Origin: Microvirga sp. 3-52
Lineage (GTDB): Bacteria > Pseudomonadota > Alphaproteobacteria > Rhizobiales > Beijerinckiaceae
Direction of reading: 5' to 3'
NCBI RefSeq assembly: GCF_018383585.1
Contig: NZ_JAHAMK010000003.1
Span: 1 to 64,000 of the forward strand
Length of the DNA stretch: 64,000 nt
Shown here: positions 10,270 to 19,674 of the stretch, one piece after another
How the letters are laid out: each line of letters begins with the position of its first letter
Numbering within the stretch: the stretch's first letter is position 1
Notes under the pieces: generated by a model
Database searches by the model: none
What the model saw: the letters and a program-made list of their open reading frames with translations, nothing else
Told to the model about the DNA's origin: nothing
Position numbers and translations under genes: made by a program

Positions 10270-10781
10270 GAAAGACCATGATCGTCAAGATCGTCCGGCA
10301 CACGAAGCTGGCCGCCGGCCTTCTCATAGGGCTAGGCACATTCCCGGCCGCATTGGCGCAGGATGTCAAGGCAGACACCAAGAACAATCAGTACTGCGCC
10401 AACATCGCCGACGCGGCGTCTGACGCGCGCTTTGCGCTTCAAAAGCAGGCGCTCGCCGATATGGAAAAGGAAATCGAAGGCCGTCTCAAGGTGCTGGAGG
10501 CCAAGCGCGCCGAGTACGAGGAATGGCTGCACCGACGGAACGAGGTTCTGGAGAAAGCCGACGAGACGATCGTGCAGATCTACTCACGCATGCGTCCGGA
10601 CGCTGCAGCGCTGCAGCTCACCAATATGGACGAGGAGATCGCCGCAGCCGTCGTCGCCAAGCTCAATCCCAGGGTGGCGAGCGCCGTGCTGAACGAAATG
10701 GAGCCCGCGCGGGCAGCTCAACTGGCAAACGTCATCACCGATGCTCCCAAGCGGGAAAAGACTACCGTGAGGCAAAATTGA
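10266..10781 (+). CDS. motE: MotE-like periplasmic motility protein
   Basis: A 171-residue secreted protein with a signal peptide (about residues 1-31, ending A-L-A-Q), a long charged coiled coil (about 55-110) and a C-terminal MgtE-intracellular-like segment (M-D-E-E-I-A-A-A-V-V-A-K-L-N and A-S-A-V-L-N-E-M). In Sinorhizobium, MotE is the periplasmic chaperone that protects MotC, and position between flgI and flgH is conserved in Rhizobiales. motC is present here at 16.4 kb, which supports the call. It is coupled to both neighbours by four-base overlaps. Confidence 0.82.
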   Translation: MRKTMIVKIVRHTKLAAGLLIGLGTFPAALAQDVKADTKNNQYCANIADAASDARFALQKQALADMEKEIEGRLKVLEAKRAEYEEWLHRRNEVLEKADETIVQIYSRMRPDAAALQLTNMDEEIAAAVVAKLNPRVASAVLNEMEPARAAQLANVITDAPKREKTTVRQN

Positions 10782-11476
10782 AAAACCTGATCATGATTGC
10801 CGGCCTGTGTTTCCTTGGCGCATGCGCGACGAGGCCGGAGGATCTCGGGCGTGAGCCGGGTATGACACCCGTCGGATCGGGCATCGCCGTCGCCCGTGAA
10901 CCGCTCCCACACCTGTTCAAGGGTACAGGTCCGACCGCTGCGAATTCGACCTGGAGCAATGCCAGCGCCGATCTTTTCACGAGCCCGCGAGCCAGGCAGG
11001 TGGGCGATATCGTGACGGTCAATATCCAGATCGACGACAAGGCCGAGTTCGACAACGCGAGCGACAGGTCGCGGCGGTCCTCCATCAGCGCGGGTCTCGA
11101 TTATGCATTCGCCTTCAAAGGGTGGAATGCGGATGGGGCAGGGGACATCGGTCTCCAATCGTCCTCGTCGTCCAAGGGAGAGGGAACGATCGATCGATCG
11201 GAGAAGCTGCGCCTCTCCGTTGCTGCCGTAGTCAACGAAGTGCTGCCGAACGGCAACGTGGTGATTAGCGGATCGCAGGAAGTGCGCGTGAACTACGAGC
11301 TCCGCATTCTGAACATTGCCGGCATCGTGCGGCCGCGGGACATCTCGCCTAAGAACACGATCAGCTACGACAAGATCGCAGAGGCCCGAGTCTCCTATGG
11401 CGGCCGCGGACGCCTGATGGAGGTCCAGCAGCCGGCTTATGGGCAGCAGATCTACGATGTCGTGGCTCCCTTTTAG
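10778..11476 (+). CDS. flgH: flagellar L-ring lipoprotein FlgH
   Basis: About 232 residues; the outer-membrane L-ring subunit. The TTG at 10778 overlaps the motE stop as TTGA, follows a GAGG ribosome site and yields a complete lipoprotein signal (K-N-L-I-M-I-A-G-L-C-F-L-G-A-C, lipobox L-G-A-C). The ATG at 10793 would leave a signal without its positive charge. Family motifs include S-L/N-W-S-N-A-S-A-D-L-F, R-Q-V-G-D-I-V-T-V-N-I and the conserved end Y-G-G-R-G-R-L-M-E-V-Q-Q-P with Y-G-Q-Q-I-Y-D. The open frame continues far upstream inside motE and should not be read as part of the gene. Confidence 0.93.
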   Translation: MKNLIMIAGLCFLGACATRPEDLGREPGMTPVGSGIAVAREPLPHLFKGTGPTAANSTWSNASADLFTSPRARQVGDIVTVNIQIDDKAEFDNASDRSRRSSISAGLDYAFAFKGWNADGAGDIGLQSSSSSKGEGTIDRSEKLRLSVAAVVNEVLPNGNVVISGSQEVRVNYELRILNIAGIVRPRDISPKNTISYDKIAEARVSYGGRGRLMEVQQPAYGQQIYDVVAPF

Positions 11477-11500
11477 GCAGATCGATAGGACAACAGAAGA

Positions 11501-12010
11501 ATGGCCAAGGCCTTAGAACTTCCAGCTCCTTCGGGAACCCTGCCGAGCAAGGAAGGATCGCTCAGATGGCTCCTGACGCTCAGCCTTCTGACCCTCTTGT
11601 CCGCTGCCATCGGCGGAGGGTTTGGCCTGGTCATGGTGTCCGGGATCGAGAAGCGGGTTGAGGAAAAGTACAAGGTCTTGCCGCAGAAAGCCGAGGTCGC
11701 CGGCGCCTATACGGGCAACATCGCGATCAAAAAGCTTGCTCCGGTCGTGACGAATCTGGCTGGCTCGGATAGCGATTGGGTCAGGGTCGAGGCGTCGATC
11801 GTTTACAAGCCGGACGGTGAACAGAATTCCGACGTGCTGGTGTCAGAGATGAGGCAGGATATCCTGTCCTATATCCGCACCATGTCGCTGGCGCAGATCC
11901 AGGGCCCGAGCGGGCTCCTTCATCTGCGGGAAGACCTCAATGAGCGCGCAAGGCTACGCTCCAAGGGTGTGATTCAGGAGCTGGTGCTCGAAACCCTGAT
12001 TGTTCAATAG
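11501..12010 (+). CDS. fliL: flagellar basal-body-associated protein FliL
   Basis: A 169-residue single-pass inner-membrane protein that surrounds the stator and affects motor torque. There is a short cytoplasmic N-terminus, one transmembrane helix (about residues 23-48) and a periplasmic domain ending in a hydrophobic beta strand (G-V-I-Q-E-L-V-L-E-T-L-I-V-Q), as in FliL proteins. It lies 24 bases after flgH and 42 bases before fliP. A second, more divergent FliL-like protein is encoded near 37.4 kb. Confidence 0.92.
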   Translation: MAKALELPAPSGTLPSKEGSLRWLLTLSLLTLLSAAIGGGFGLVMVSGIEKRVEEKYKVLPQKAEVAGAYTGNIAIKKLAPVVTNLAGSDSDWVRVEASIVYKPDGEQNSDVLVSEMRQDILSYIRTMSLAQIQGPSGLLHLREDLNERARLRSKGVIQELVLETLIVQ

Positions 12011-12052
12011 AGTAAAGCTCTGGCCTATTTTTCTTGAAAGACATAGTGACCG

Positions 12053-12790
12053 ATGCCTCTTCGTTTCATTTTCACCAGTGCATTCATCTTGGCTGCAACG
12101 GGCGCGCAGGCCCAGATTGCCGGACTTGAGTCGCTCATTCCTCCCGGCGATGGAGCTGTCAGCGGCCGAATCATTCAGCTTGTCGTCCTTCTAACTGTTC
12201 TCTCCCTGGCGCCCGGCCTCCTGATCATGGTGACGAGCTTCACTCGGTTCGTCGTGGCTTTCTCGTTCCTGCGCTCCGGTCTCGGCTTGCAGAGCACGCC
12301 CGCCAACATTTTCCTGATTAGCCTGTCTCTGTTCATGACCTTCTTCGTCATGGGCCCGACCTTCGACCGAGCGTGGAACGACGGGGTCAGGCCGCTGACT
12401 GAGAACCGCATCACCGAGGCCGAGGCCTTTACCAAGACGACGGAACCTTTCCGCGAATTCATGCTGACCCATGTGCGGTCCAAGGACCTGCAGATGTTTA
12501 GCGATCTCGCTTCCGTCAACTATCCCAAGCCCAGCGAAGGCGAGAAGATCGACCTGAGGATTCTGATTCCGGCCTTCATGATCTCCGAATTGCGGCGTGG
12601 GTTCGAGATCGGCTTCCTGATCGCCTTGCCGTTCCTCGTCATCGATATGATCGTGGCGACGCTGGTCATGTCCATGGGCATGATGATGATGCCTCCAACC
12701 GTTCTGGCGCTGCCGTTCAAGATCCTTTTCTTCGTTCTGATCGATGGCTGGAATATTCTCGTGAGCGGCCTCGTGCGCTCATACTTCTGA
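12053..12790 (+). CDS. fliP: flagellar type III export protein FliP
   Basis: A 245-residue core subunit of the FliPQR export gate. It has a cleavable-type signal (about residues 1-21), the highly conserved P-G-L-L-I-M-V-T-S-F-T-R-F segment, the F-V-M-G-P-T-F region, and C-terminal helices containing F-E-I-G-F-L-I-A-L-P-F-L-V-I-D with M-G-M-M-M-M-P-P. Length is normal. fliQ and fliR lie 20 kb away in another operon, so the gate genes are split. About 120 bases without a gene separate it from fliF. Confidence 0.96.
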   Translation: MPLRFIFTSAFILAATGAQAQIAGLESLIPPGDGAVSGRIIQLVVLLTVLSLAPGLLIMVTSFTRFVVAFSFLRSGLGLQSTPANIFLISLSLFMTFFVMGPTFDRAWNDGVRPLTENRITEAEAFTKTTEPFREFMLTHVRSKDLQMFSDLASVNYPKPSEGEKIDLRILIPAFMISELRRGFEIGFLIALPFLVIDMIVATLVMSMGMMMMPPTVLALPFKILFFVLIDGWNILVSGLVRSYF

Positions 12791-12911
12791 GCGCCCCAAA
12801 TCTTCTTCGTAGCGCGCAAAAAGCAGTGGCCCAGGACAGGCCAGCAACCTTCGCACAAGATTGACGACGCACAAGTGATCTCGACACCTTTCACCAGTAC
12901 CGAGATTCTCT

Positions 12912-14555
12912 ATGCCTGGTCGTCAACACGCCGAAAGATTGTGGAGTAGTTTAATGCTGCTGGGCGCTCGCCGCCTGGCTGCCTTGGCCGCGATCGGTCT
13001 TGCCGTTTTCCTGTCCGTCGGCATAGGCGCCTACTACCTGAGCAGGCCGGCCCAGGAGACACTTTATACCGGTCTCGACCGAGAGGATGTCGGACGCATG
13101 GGGGCAGTCCTGAAGGATGCCGGCATCCCCTTCGATGTGAGCGCCGACGGCACGGCCCTCCTCGTCAGCTATGGCAACACGGCCCAGGCCCGCATGTTAC
13201 TCGCCGAGAAGGGGCTGCCGCACAGCACCAAGTCCGGATACGAACTCTTCAACGATCTCGGCTCTCTTGGCCTCACCTCCTTTATGCAGGAAGTCACCAA
13301 GGTGCGGGCTCTCGAAGGCGAACTGGCGCGTACCATCCAAGGCATGAAGGGCATCAAGGCGGCACGCGTTCACATCGTGCTGCCGGATCGCGGCTCCTTC
13401 CGCCGTGAACAGCAGCCGCCTTCCGCCTCCGTGGTCATCCGCACCGTCCCATCCGACGATGCGTCGTCCGCGCAGGCCATCCGACATCTCGTGGCGGCGG
13501 CCATTCCTAGCATGGCGGTCGAGAAGGTCACCGTCATGAACACGGACGGCACGCTCCTGATGTCCGGCGACGACGCTGCCAATGCTTCCACCGGCAAGAT
13601 GGCAAGGCTCGAGAAGACCGTCGGTCTGGAAATCCAGGACAACGTGCGTCGTACGCTTGCTCCTTATCTCGGAACCGGAAACTTCGAGATCAGTGTGGCC
13701 GCTCGCCTGAGCACCGACAAGGTCAGCACCAACGAGACGATCTACAATCCAGAATCCAAGGTCGAGCGCTCGACGCGTACGATCAAGGAAACGGAGGTTT
13801 CCCAGAACAAGAGTGGCCAGAGGCCCACGACCGTTCAGCAGAACCTTCCCGATGAGAACGTCCGAGCCGATTCTGGCGACAGCGCGAGCGAGGACAACCA
13901 GCGGCGCGAGGAGCTAACCAACTACGAGATTTCGTCCAAGACCATCCAGACGATCAGCGACGGCTACCAGATCAAGAACCTATCCGTTGCGGTTCTGGTA
14001 AACAAGTCGCGCATTGCATCACTGCTGGGCGAGAATGCAACGCCGGCCGAGATGGACGCGAAGATTGCCGAGATTGAACAGCTGGTTTCGTCCGCCACGG
14101 GTTTCAGCAAACCCCGCGGCGACCAGATCAAGGTTGCGGCCGTCAGCTTCGTCGACGATGGCGGCATGATGCAGCCCGTTCCGGGCCCGTCGCTGGCAGA
14201 AATCCTCATGCGCCAGTTCGGAACCGTCGTGAACGCCCTGACCATCCTGGCCCTCTGCGCCATGATGATCTGGTTCGGACTGCGCCCGGCCGTCCGGATG
14301 CTGATGGCGCGTCATCAGGTCGAGCTCGAACTCCAGCGGGAGCAGGCTGCCGCGCTGGCTGCGGCCGAGGCTGAGGAAGCTCTTGAAGCGAGCAAGGAAG
14401 CCTCTGCCCTGCGGATCGCCTCGGATCTTGATGCAGCGCAGAATCTGATCGAGATGCCGCGGACACCGCAGCGCAAGCTGGAGCAGATCATCGAACTCAG
14501 TGAGGAGCAGGCGGCTGCCGTTCTGAAGCAATGGCTTGGGCGGGAGGCTGCGTGA
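12912..14555 (+). CDS. fliF: flagellar MS-ring protein FliF
   Basis: A 547-residue inner-membrane ring protein. Transmembrane helices lie near residues 20-42 and 440-462. The periplasmic ring-building motifs follow the first helix (Y-T-G-L-D-R-E-D-V, then L-L-A-E-K-G-L-P and A-R-V-H-I-V-L-P-D-R-G-S-F), and the C-terminal cytoplasmic tail (T-P-Q-R-K-L-E-Q-I-I-E-L-S-E-E-Q-A) binds FliG. The region after residue 300 is polar and probably disordered, as in other FliF. Its TGA overlaps the next ATG. It could start a new transcript, as 121 bases precede it. Confidence 0.95.
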   Translation: MPGRQHAERLWSSLMLLGARRLAALAAIGLAVFLSVGIGAYYLSRPAQETLYTGLDREDVGRMGAVLKDAGIPFDVSADGTALLVSYGNTAQARMLLAEKGLPHSTKSGYELFNDLGSLGLTSFMQEVTKVRALEGELARTIQGMKGIKAARVHIVLPDRGSFRREQQPPSASVVIRTVPSDDASSAQAIRHLVAAAIPSMAVEKVTVMNTDGTLLMSGDDAANASTGKMARLEKTVGLEIQDNVRRTLAPYLGTGNFEISVAARLSTDKVSTNETIYNPESKVERSTRTIKETEVSQNKSGQRPTTVQQNLPDENVRADSGDSASEDNQRREELTNYEISSKTIQTISDGYQIKNLSVAVLVNKSRIASLLGENATPAEMDAKIAEIEQLVSSATGFSKPRGDQIKVAAVSFVDDGGMMQPVPGPSLAEILMRQFGTVVNALTILALCAMMIWFGLRPAVRMLMARHQVELELQREQAAALAAAEAEEALEASKEASALRIASDLDAAQNLIEMPRTPQRKLEQIIELSEEQAAAVLKQWLGREAA

Positions 14556-15199
14556 TGGCAGCAACATTGGCCAGCCTGCTGGCGGACTTCTCTGCTCCCG
14601 CCGATGGCAGGACTTCAGGACTCGAGCTTCTGCGCACTGCAAAGATCGTGCCTGATGCTGAGCCGGAACCGCAGAAACCTATCGTGGACCGTCAGGCCGA
14701 GCTTGTCAGGTCGGCAGAGGCAAGGGTGAGAGCCGAAGAACGGGAATCGGCCCGGAAGGAACTCGAGGAAGCAATTGTCCGCGAGGAAGTTCGCCACGCA
14801 GAGGACATGAATGTCCAGCGTGAAATCTGGGTCGAGCAGCAGGCCATGCAGATTTCGACCCAGATCGCGGAGGCGCTCGGACGGATCGAGGCGGTGATCT
14901 CGGAGAGAACGGCCAATGTTCTCAGGCCTCTCGTCTCGGAAGCTTTCCGTCAGCAAAGCCTCGATGAGCTCAAGGATGTTCTCGCGACACTGCTCTCGGA
15001 CAGTGACGTGGGACTGATCAGAATCTCCGGGCCGCAGGACCTGCTGTCGGCCATGAGATCGCATCTCGGATCGCATGAGCGGGCAATCGAGTTTTCTCCG
15101 GCTGAGACCGTCGAAGTCAGCGTCATCGCCGACGACACGACGATTCAGACACGGTTGGATTCCTGGTCGCGCCGGCTGGCGCAAGCCCTAGAAGGCTGA
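14555..15199 (+). CDS. fliH: FliH-like flagellar assembly / export ATPase regulator
   Basis: A 214-residue protein with FliH/SctL architecture. It has a proline-containing N-terminus, a long highly charged helix (about residues 45-100, E-R-E-S-A-R-K-E-L-E-E-A-I), and a C-terminal domain containing R-P-L-V-S-E-A-F-R and a beta-rich end. FliH binds the FliI ATPase and the C-ring. Sequence conservation in this family is low, so the call rests on architecture and on position directly after fliF (TGATG overlap) and before motB. An upstream in-frame ATG lies inside fliF and is not preferred. Confidence 0.75.
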   Translation: MAATLASLLADFSAPADGRTSGLELLRTAKIVPDAEPEPQKPIVDRQAELVRSAEARVRAEERESARKELEEAIVREEVRHAEDMNVQREIWVEQQAMQISTQIAEALGRIEAVISERTANVLRPLVSEAFRQQSLDELKDVLATLLSDSDVGLIRISGPQDLLSAMRSHLGSHERAIEFSPAETVEVSVIADDTTIQTRLDSWSRRLAQALEG

Positions 15200-15205
15200 T
15201 GAACG

Positions 15206-16423
15206 ATGGCAAACTCAAATAATCAGGAAATCGTCATCGTCCGAAGGGGCGGTGATGGCGAGGAGGCCATTAAGGGTGGCGCATGGAAGATCGCTCACGC
15301 AGACTTCATGACGGCCATGATGGCGTTCTTTCTGGTGATGTGGCTTATCAGCCTGACCGATGAGGAGACCCGGAGCGGCGTCGCCAACTATTTCAACCCC
15401 GTCCAACTGGCCGAATCGACTCCGAACAAGAAGGGGCTCGATGATCCGCAGAATGTTCCTCCGGACAATGAAACGGACAACACCAAGGATGGGAAGGAAA
15501 AGGGGAGTGGTGAGGGAGCGGGCGGAAAATCCCACCAGCTGCAGAAGCCCCGTTTCAAGGAGGGAGCCCTCTTCCAGGATCCTTATGCCGTGCTGGCCAA
15601 GATCGCCAACGAGATCGAGGCCAATCCGCACGATACGCTCGGCGCTGATGTCACTCCCGGTGAAAGCGACATGCCGGGCCTGAAAGCCGGCGAGGCCTTC
15701 CGGGATCCATTCGATCCTCTCTATTGGCAGGTTTCTCCGGTCGAGGAGTTGAAGACAGAGGCTCCGAAGCCGGGAACTGCAGCCCCCGCGCCATCGAAGG
15801 CTGTCATGGATGCCGTTGCCGTATTGAGCCAGAAGACTGTAGCGGGCAGCAAGCAAGGGGGGGGCTCGACCTCCAGCGAGGGCGTGTCTCAACCGTCCTC
15901 CGGTGCAGCTTCCGCCTCCGGATCTCAGGCTTCCAGCACGGATTCAGACGCAGCAAAGATGGCGGACATCGAGGCAGCCGAGCTGAAAAGTGAGATCCTC
16001 AAAGCGGTTCAGCCCTCAAAGGATTTCTCGCCGCAGCCGCATATCGAAGTGCGTCGGACCGGGGCGGGAACCCTGATCAGTCTGACCGATGACTTCGACT
16101 TCACGATGTTCGCGGTGGGCTCGGCAGAGCCGCATGCGAAGGTCGTCCGGGCCATGGCCGAAATCGCCAAGCTTCTGCAGTCCCGTCCAGGCAAGATCGT
16201 CATTCGCGGACACACGGACGCGCGGCCCTTCAAATCAGCCAATTACGACAACTGGCGGCTGTCCCACGCGCGGGCTCAGATGGCGCTCTACATGCTGGTC
16301 CGTGGCGGCTTGAACGAGAGCCGGATTGTACGGGTCGAGGGGCATGCAGATCGTGAGCCGAAGGTGCCCGTCAATCCCAATGCAGATCAAAACCGCCGCG
16401 TTGAGATCCTTCTGCAGGAGTAG
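15206..16423 (+). CDS. motB: flagellar stator protein MotB
   Basis: A 405-residue stator subunit with a short cytoplasmic N-terminus and one transmembrane helix starting with A-H-A-D33-F-M-T-A-M-M. D33 is the proton-carrying aspartate. A long low-complexity linker follows, rich in Gly, Ser, Pro and Ala (about 70-250), then a C-terminal OmpA-like peptidoglycan-binding domain (I-V-I-R-G-H-T-D-A-R-P-F, N-W-R-L-S-H-A-R-A and N-R-R-V-E-I). It is longer than enterobacterial MotB because of the linker, as is common in Rhizobiales. Its partner motA is 9 kb away on the other strand. Confidence 0.95.
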   Translation: MANSNNQEIVIVRRGGDGEEAIKGGAWKIAHADFMTAMMAFFLVMWLISLTDEETRSGVANYFNPVQLAESTPNKKGLDDPQNVPPDNETDNTKDGKEKGSGEGAGGKSHQLQKPRFKEGALFQDPYAVLAKIANEIEANPHDTLGADVTPGESDMPGLKAGEAFRDPFDPLYWQVSPVEELKTEAPKPGTAAPAPSKAVMDAVAVLSQKTVAGSKQGGGSTSSEGVSQPSSGAASASGSQASSTDSDAAKMADIEAAELKSEILKAVQPSKDFSPQPHIEVRRTGAGTLISLTDDFDFTMFAVGSAEPHAKVVRAMAEIAKLLQSRPGKIVIRGHTDARPFKSANYDNWRLSHARAQMALYMLVRGGLNESRIVRVEGHADREPKVPVNPNADQNRRVEILLQE

Positions 16424-16428
16424 CCGCA

Positions 16429-17691
16429 ATGAAAGGTCTTTCTCTGGCCGCTCTTTTGGCGCCGTTGATGCTCAGCTCGGTGGCGGTGGCGAATGAACAA
16501 CCTTCAGAGACTGTCATGGAGCGGCCGGCCGAACCGGAAACGTCAGCGCTAACTGCTCCCGGGCCAATGCAATTGGTGCGGACCCTGCACCTGATGCAGG
16601 ATCAAATTGCGATCGGCTCGACGGAAGCCCATGCAGGACAACGTGGGCTCCTGTCCATTCTGGACGAAAGGTTCATGAGCCTGGAGGCGGAGACCTGGCA
16701 AACGAGCAAGAATGTCCGTGCCGCCGTGTCCCTCGTTCTCAGCGGAGGCAATCCCAGTATCCTACGAAAGCTCTTGGAACTGGGTTCCTCGATCATTTCA
16801 GAAAGCGACAAGCCTCTGATCGAAGGAGCTCTTGCTTATGTTGAGGGCAGGGAGGAAGCGGCTCAGACCGCATTGGCCTCTCTCGACCCTCATTCGCTTC
16901 CGCCAACCCTGGGTGCGCAATTGGCCCTGGTTCAATCGGCTCTGAACGTGCGGAAAAACGCCGCAAAATCCGATGAGCTCCTGGACTTCGTCCGGCTTCA
17001 GGCTCCAGGAACGCTCCTGGAGGAAGCGGCGTTGCGCAGACAGGTCTTCGTCGCAAGCCAAACCAACAACATCGAGAAGTTTCAATCGCTTGCAACGGAG
17101 TATCTGCGACGCTACCGCCACTCCATCTATGCCGGCAACTTCCGGCAGCGATTGGCTTCTGCACTGACGCGAATCGACTTCGGCCAGGAATCGTCGCGCT
17201 TTGACGGAATGGTCGAGATGATGACGGAGCTTGAGCCGGAAGCAAGACGAGACCTCTACCTTTTGGCAGCACGCTCCTCAATTGAGCAAGGATTCACGAC
17301 CTCGGCGCGCCTGTTGGCCGACAAGGCGCAGGAGCTGGCGCGAGCTGACAAGGCGAGTGCGACACGGGCCAAACTCTATCGTGCGGCATCGATGATCACA
17401 TCACCTCAGGCGATCAACGGCGCCGTCGAGGACCTTCGCGGCCTCGATCGGTCCGTTCTGCCAGACAGCGACCTGAGCCTACTCGAATCCGCACTCTCCA
17501 TGGCAGGCCAAATCCGCAAAATGCCGGATGCTCCAGCGCCGCAGATCGTGGAAGGAAAACCCGCTCTGACCAAGGTCGCAGCCGGGCAGTCGACGGAGGG
17601 GGCTACCCCTGTGCAAGGGCTGGAACAGCTTCAGGCGTTATCCAAAGCTCGCGACGCCTTAAGTCGCGTCGATCAATTGATCAAGAACTAG
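16429..17691 (+). CDS. motC: periplasmic motility protein MotC
   Basis: A 420-residue protein with a signal peptide (about residues 1-22), then an all-helical, TPR-like body (repeated A-L-A-S-L, L-A-L-V-Q-S-A-L-N, L-L-A-A-R-S-S-I patterns) and a hydrophilic C-terminal segment. MotC of Sinorhizobium binds MotB in the periplasm and modulates stator output. Position immediately after motB (5 bases) and before the motD/fliK gene reproduces the rhizobial motBCD order. Confidence 0.88.
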   Translation: MKGLSLAALLAPLMLSSVAVANEQPSETVMERPAEPETSALTAPGPMQLVRTLHLMQDQIAIGSTEAHAGQRGLLSILDERFMSLEAETWQTSKNVRAAVSLVLSGGNPSILRKLLELGSSIISESDKPLIEGALAYVEGREEAAQTALASLDPHSLPPTLGAQLALVQSALNVRKNAAKSDELLDFVRLQAPGTLLEEAALRRQVFVASQTNNIEKFQSLATEYLRRYRHSIYAGNFRQRLASALTRIDFGQESSRFDGMVEMMTELEPEARRDLYLLAARSSIEQGFTTSARLLADKAQELARADKASATRAKLYRAASMITSPQAINGAVEDLRGLDRSVLPDSDLSLLESALSMAGQIRKMPDAPAPQIVEGKPALTKVAAGQSTEGATPVQGLEQLQALSKARDALSRVDQLIKN

Positions 17692-17705
17692 GCGTATACC
17701 AGCCG

Positions 17706-19094
17706 ATGAACCGATTAGACCTACTGTCGCAGACGATGCCGAGGCACGTTGACACTCAGTCACGCAATGCGTCCGTGACTCAGGATGCTCTGGAGGGCAA
17801 TGGAGGTCCGGGGACGTCAGATTTTGGGTCTTTCCTGGAGGGCATTTCGGGCAAGGCACAGAAAGACGCCATCGCCACATCTCTGCAAGACGCTGGTCTG
17901 CTGAATGCTGAAGCGGACAAGTCTAATCCGCCATCGGAGGGAAGCGAGACGGATTCGCTGCAGGCTCTCCTGCCCGATGCCTCGTCAGGGGATGGCTCTG
18001 CTGCTGCCTCCTCGCTCCCATCCGGGAGCCCAGTTTTCTCTATTCTCGAAAATCTTCTTCCGCGGATTCTCGCGCGAACCGCCAATGTGGGCAATGCCGA
18101 TACAGGGCAGCCTGGTCCTTCACTTACGTCCGCATATTCGTCCTTGCTGCAACAGGACATGGACGAGGCCAATCTCGTGAACGCGGGGCATGGATCGAAG
18201 CTTGCAGCGGTAGTCCAGAACCAGGAAACACATTTCAGGCCCATTACCGAAGGGCTGAGCAACGCTCCGACGGAGCCGGATGCGGCAGCTTCCATTGAAG
18301 ACTCTGGATCGACACCGCAAGAGTTGCTTGCGGGGAAGCTCAAAGGTGCCGAGTCACAGGGGCTGCCACCCAGCAAGCGCGATGACCTCACTCAATCAAT
18401 TCCCGATATGACTGCCGAGGCAGAGCCCACAAGACGACTTGAAGAACAGCGGCTTGCCGGGAAAGTTGCTTCGGATCGCACCGCCGATCCCGCCGAGATG
18501 CAGAAGCAGTCGCAGGCCGCTGGGCCAAAAACGGACGCATCTTCTCTTCCTTCTTCAACACTCCAGCATCTTGCAAATTCTATCATCGATGATGCCAAAG
18601 GTCTGTCCGATCCGCATCGAGCATCCTTCCAGCAAGACGGTTTGAACCGGGTCGCCATGGCGAAGGCCTCCGGGAGCGTGCTGCGGGTTCTGGACCTCCA
18701 GCTGAAACCGGCAGAGCTCGGACTCGTGACCATAAGGATGCGGCTTGCCGGCGATGGTCTCGAAATGGAGATTCTGGCCGAGAACGAAGAGACCGCGGAG
18801 CTTCTCAGGAATGACGCAGAAAAGCTGTCCAACCTCCTGCGCGTATCCGGTTACCGCCCTGACGTCATCAACATCCAGTCGACCGAAGCCACCTCCCATG
18901 ACCGCTCCTCATTCCAACGTCCTCAGCAGGGAAGCCAGGAAGGCCAGTCCTTCCAACAGGGTGCAGCCTCAGGTCAGGGGAACTCATCCCGTCACCGGGA
19001 GGATCGCTATGGAAGCGGCGGAGCAGAAGCCCGCATGGATTCGAAAGAGGATCGGCGCACTGGCGGCAGCCCTTCTGGCGGGATCTACCTTTAG
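17706..19094 (+). CDS. fliK: flagellar hook-length control protein FliK (rhizobial MotD)
   Basis: A 462-residue protein. The first 300 residues are low-complexity and acidic with no fold apparent, as expected for the ruler part of FliK. The C-terminal Flg_hook domain (about residues 320-400) has the family core L-D-L-Q-L-K-P-A-E-L-G-L-V-T-I-R-M-R-L, then L-E-M-E-I-L-A-E, A-E-L-L-R-N-D and L-R-V-S-G-Y. In rhizobia the equivalent gene was first called motD and later shown to control hook length. The last 86 bases overlap the next gene in another frame. Confidence 0.88.
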   Translation: MNRLDLLSQTMPRHVDTQSRNASVTQDALEGNGGPGTSDFGSFLEGISGKAQKDAIATSLQDAGLLNAEADKSNPPSEGSETDSLQALLPDASSGDGSAAASSLPSGSPVFSILENLLPRILARTANVGNADTGQPGPSLTSAYSSLLQQDMDEANLVNAGHGSKLAAVVQNQETHFRPITEGLSNAPTEPDAAASIEDSGSTPQELLAGKLKGAESQGLPPSKRDDLTQSIPDMTAEAEPTRRLEEQRLAGKVASDRTADPAEMQKQSQAAGPKTDASSLPSSTLQHLANSIIDDAKGLSDPHRASFQQDGLNRVAMAKASGSVLRVLDLQLKPAELGLVTIRMRLAGDGLEMEILAENEETAELLRNDAEKLSNLLRVSGYRPDVINIQSTEATSHDRSSFQRPQQGSQEGQSFQQGAASGQGNSSRHREDRYGSGGAEARMDSKEDRRTGGSPSGGIYL

Positions 19095-19662
19095 CATCTG
19101 GACAGCGACGCCAGGCGTGGCCCAGTCTCCATCGGGCCTCTGCGAGCGCGAGATGATGCGTGCATCGTCCAAATATGGCGTTCCACTCGGCATGCTCTAT
19201 TCCGTTGGTCTCACCGAGACGGGACGTCGCGGAAGCTTGCAGCCCTATGCCATGAATGTCGAAGGAAAAGCCGTGTTCTCAAACAGCACGGCTGAGGCGA
19301 TGCAGCGCTTTGGCGAGGCCAGCCGATCCGGTGCGCGGCTCATCGATCTCGGCTGCATGCAGATCAACCACCTCTATCATCGCGAGAACTTTCCATCTCT
19401 GGAAAGCATGCTGAATCCTCGCACCAACGTGGAATATGCCGCACGTTTCTTGAGAGAGCTCAAGATGCGACACGAAACCTGGACCATGGCCGTCGCACGC
19501 TACCACGCGGGCCCTAACAATGATCCCGCCCAGAAGCGCTATGTCTGCCGCGTGATCGCCAACATGGTCGCAACGGGATTCGGCCAATGGACACCCGGAG
19601 CGCGGACTTTCTGCGCGGATGCTCCAGGATTGAGTCGGGGGCAGACCGCCTCGGAAGGTTAA
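19009..19662 (+). CDS. lytic transglycosylase SLT-domain protein, flagellum-associated
   Basis: A 217-residue protein with an N-terminal basic segment and one hydrophobic signal or anchor (about residues 16-38), then a soluble lytic transglycosylase domain. Key residues visible are the catalytic Glu in S-V-G-L-T-E-T-G, G-C-M-Q-I-N and A-R-Y-H-A-G-P-N. It would cut peptidoglycan to let the rod through, a role filled by a separate enzyme in alphaproteobacteria whose FlgJ lacks a muramidase domain; the FlgJ-like protein at 36.5 kb does lack it. ATG at 19009 has GGGAGG 7 bases upstream, so the gene begins 86 bases inside fliK in another frame. Confidence 0.88.
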   Translation: MEAAEQKPAWIRKRIGALAAALLAGSTFSIWTATPGVAQSPSGLCEREMMRASSKYGVPLGMLYSVGLTETGRRGSLQPYAMNVEGKAVFSNSTAEAMQRFGEASRSGARLIDLGCMQINHLYHRENFPSLESMLNPRTNVEYAARFLRELKMRHETWTMAVARYHAGPNNDPAQKRYVCRVIANMVATGFGQWTPGARTFCADAPGLSRGQTASEG

Positions 19663-19674
19663 AGCCCTTTCGCC

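Noticed and set aside
16429-17691. Considered calling this gene a generic TPR protein
   Set aside because: The motB neighbour, signal peptide and the presence of motE support MotC.
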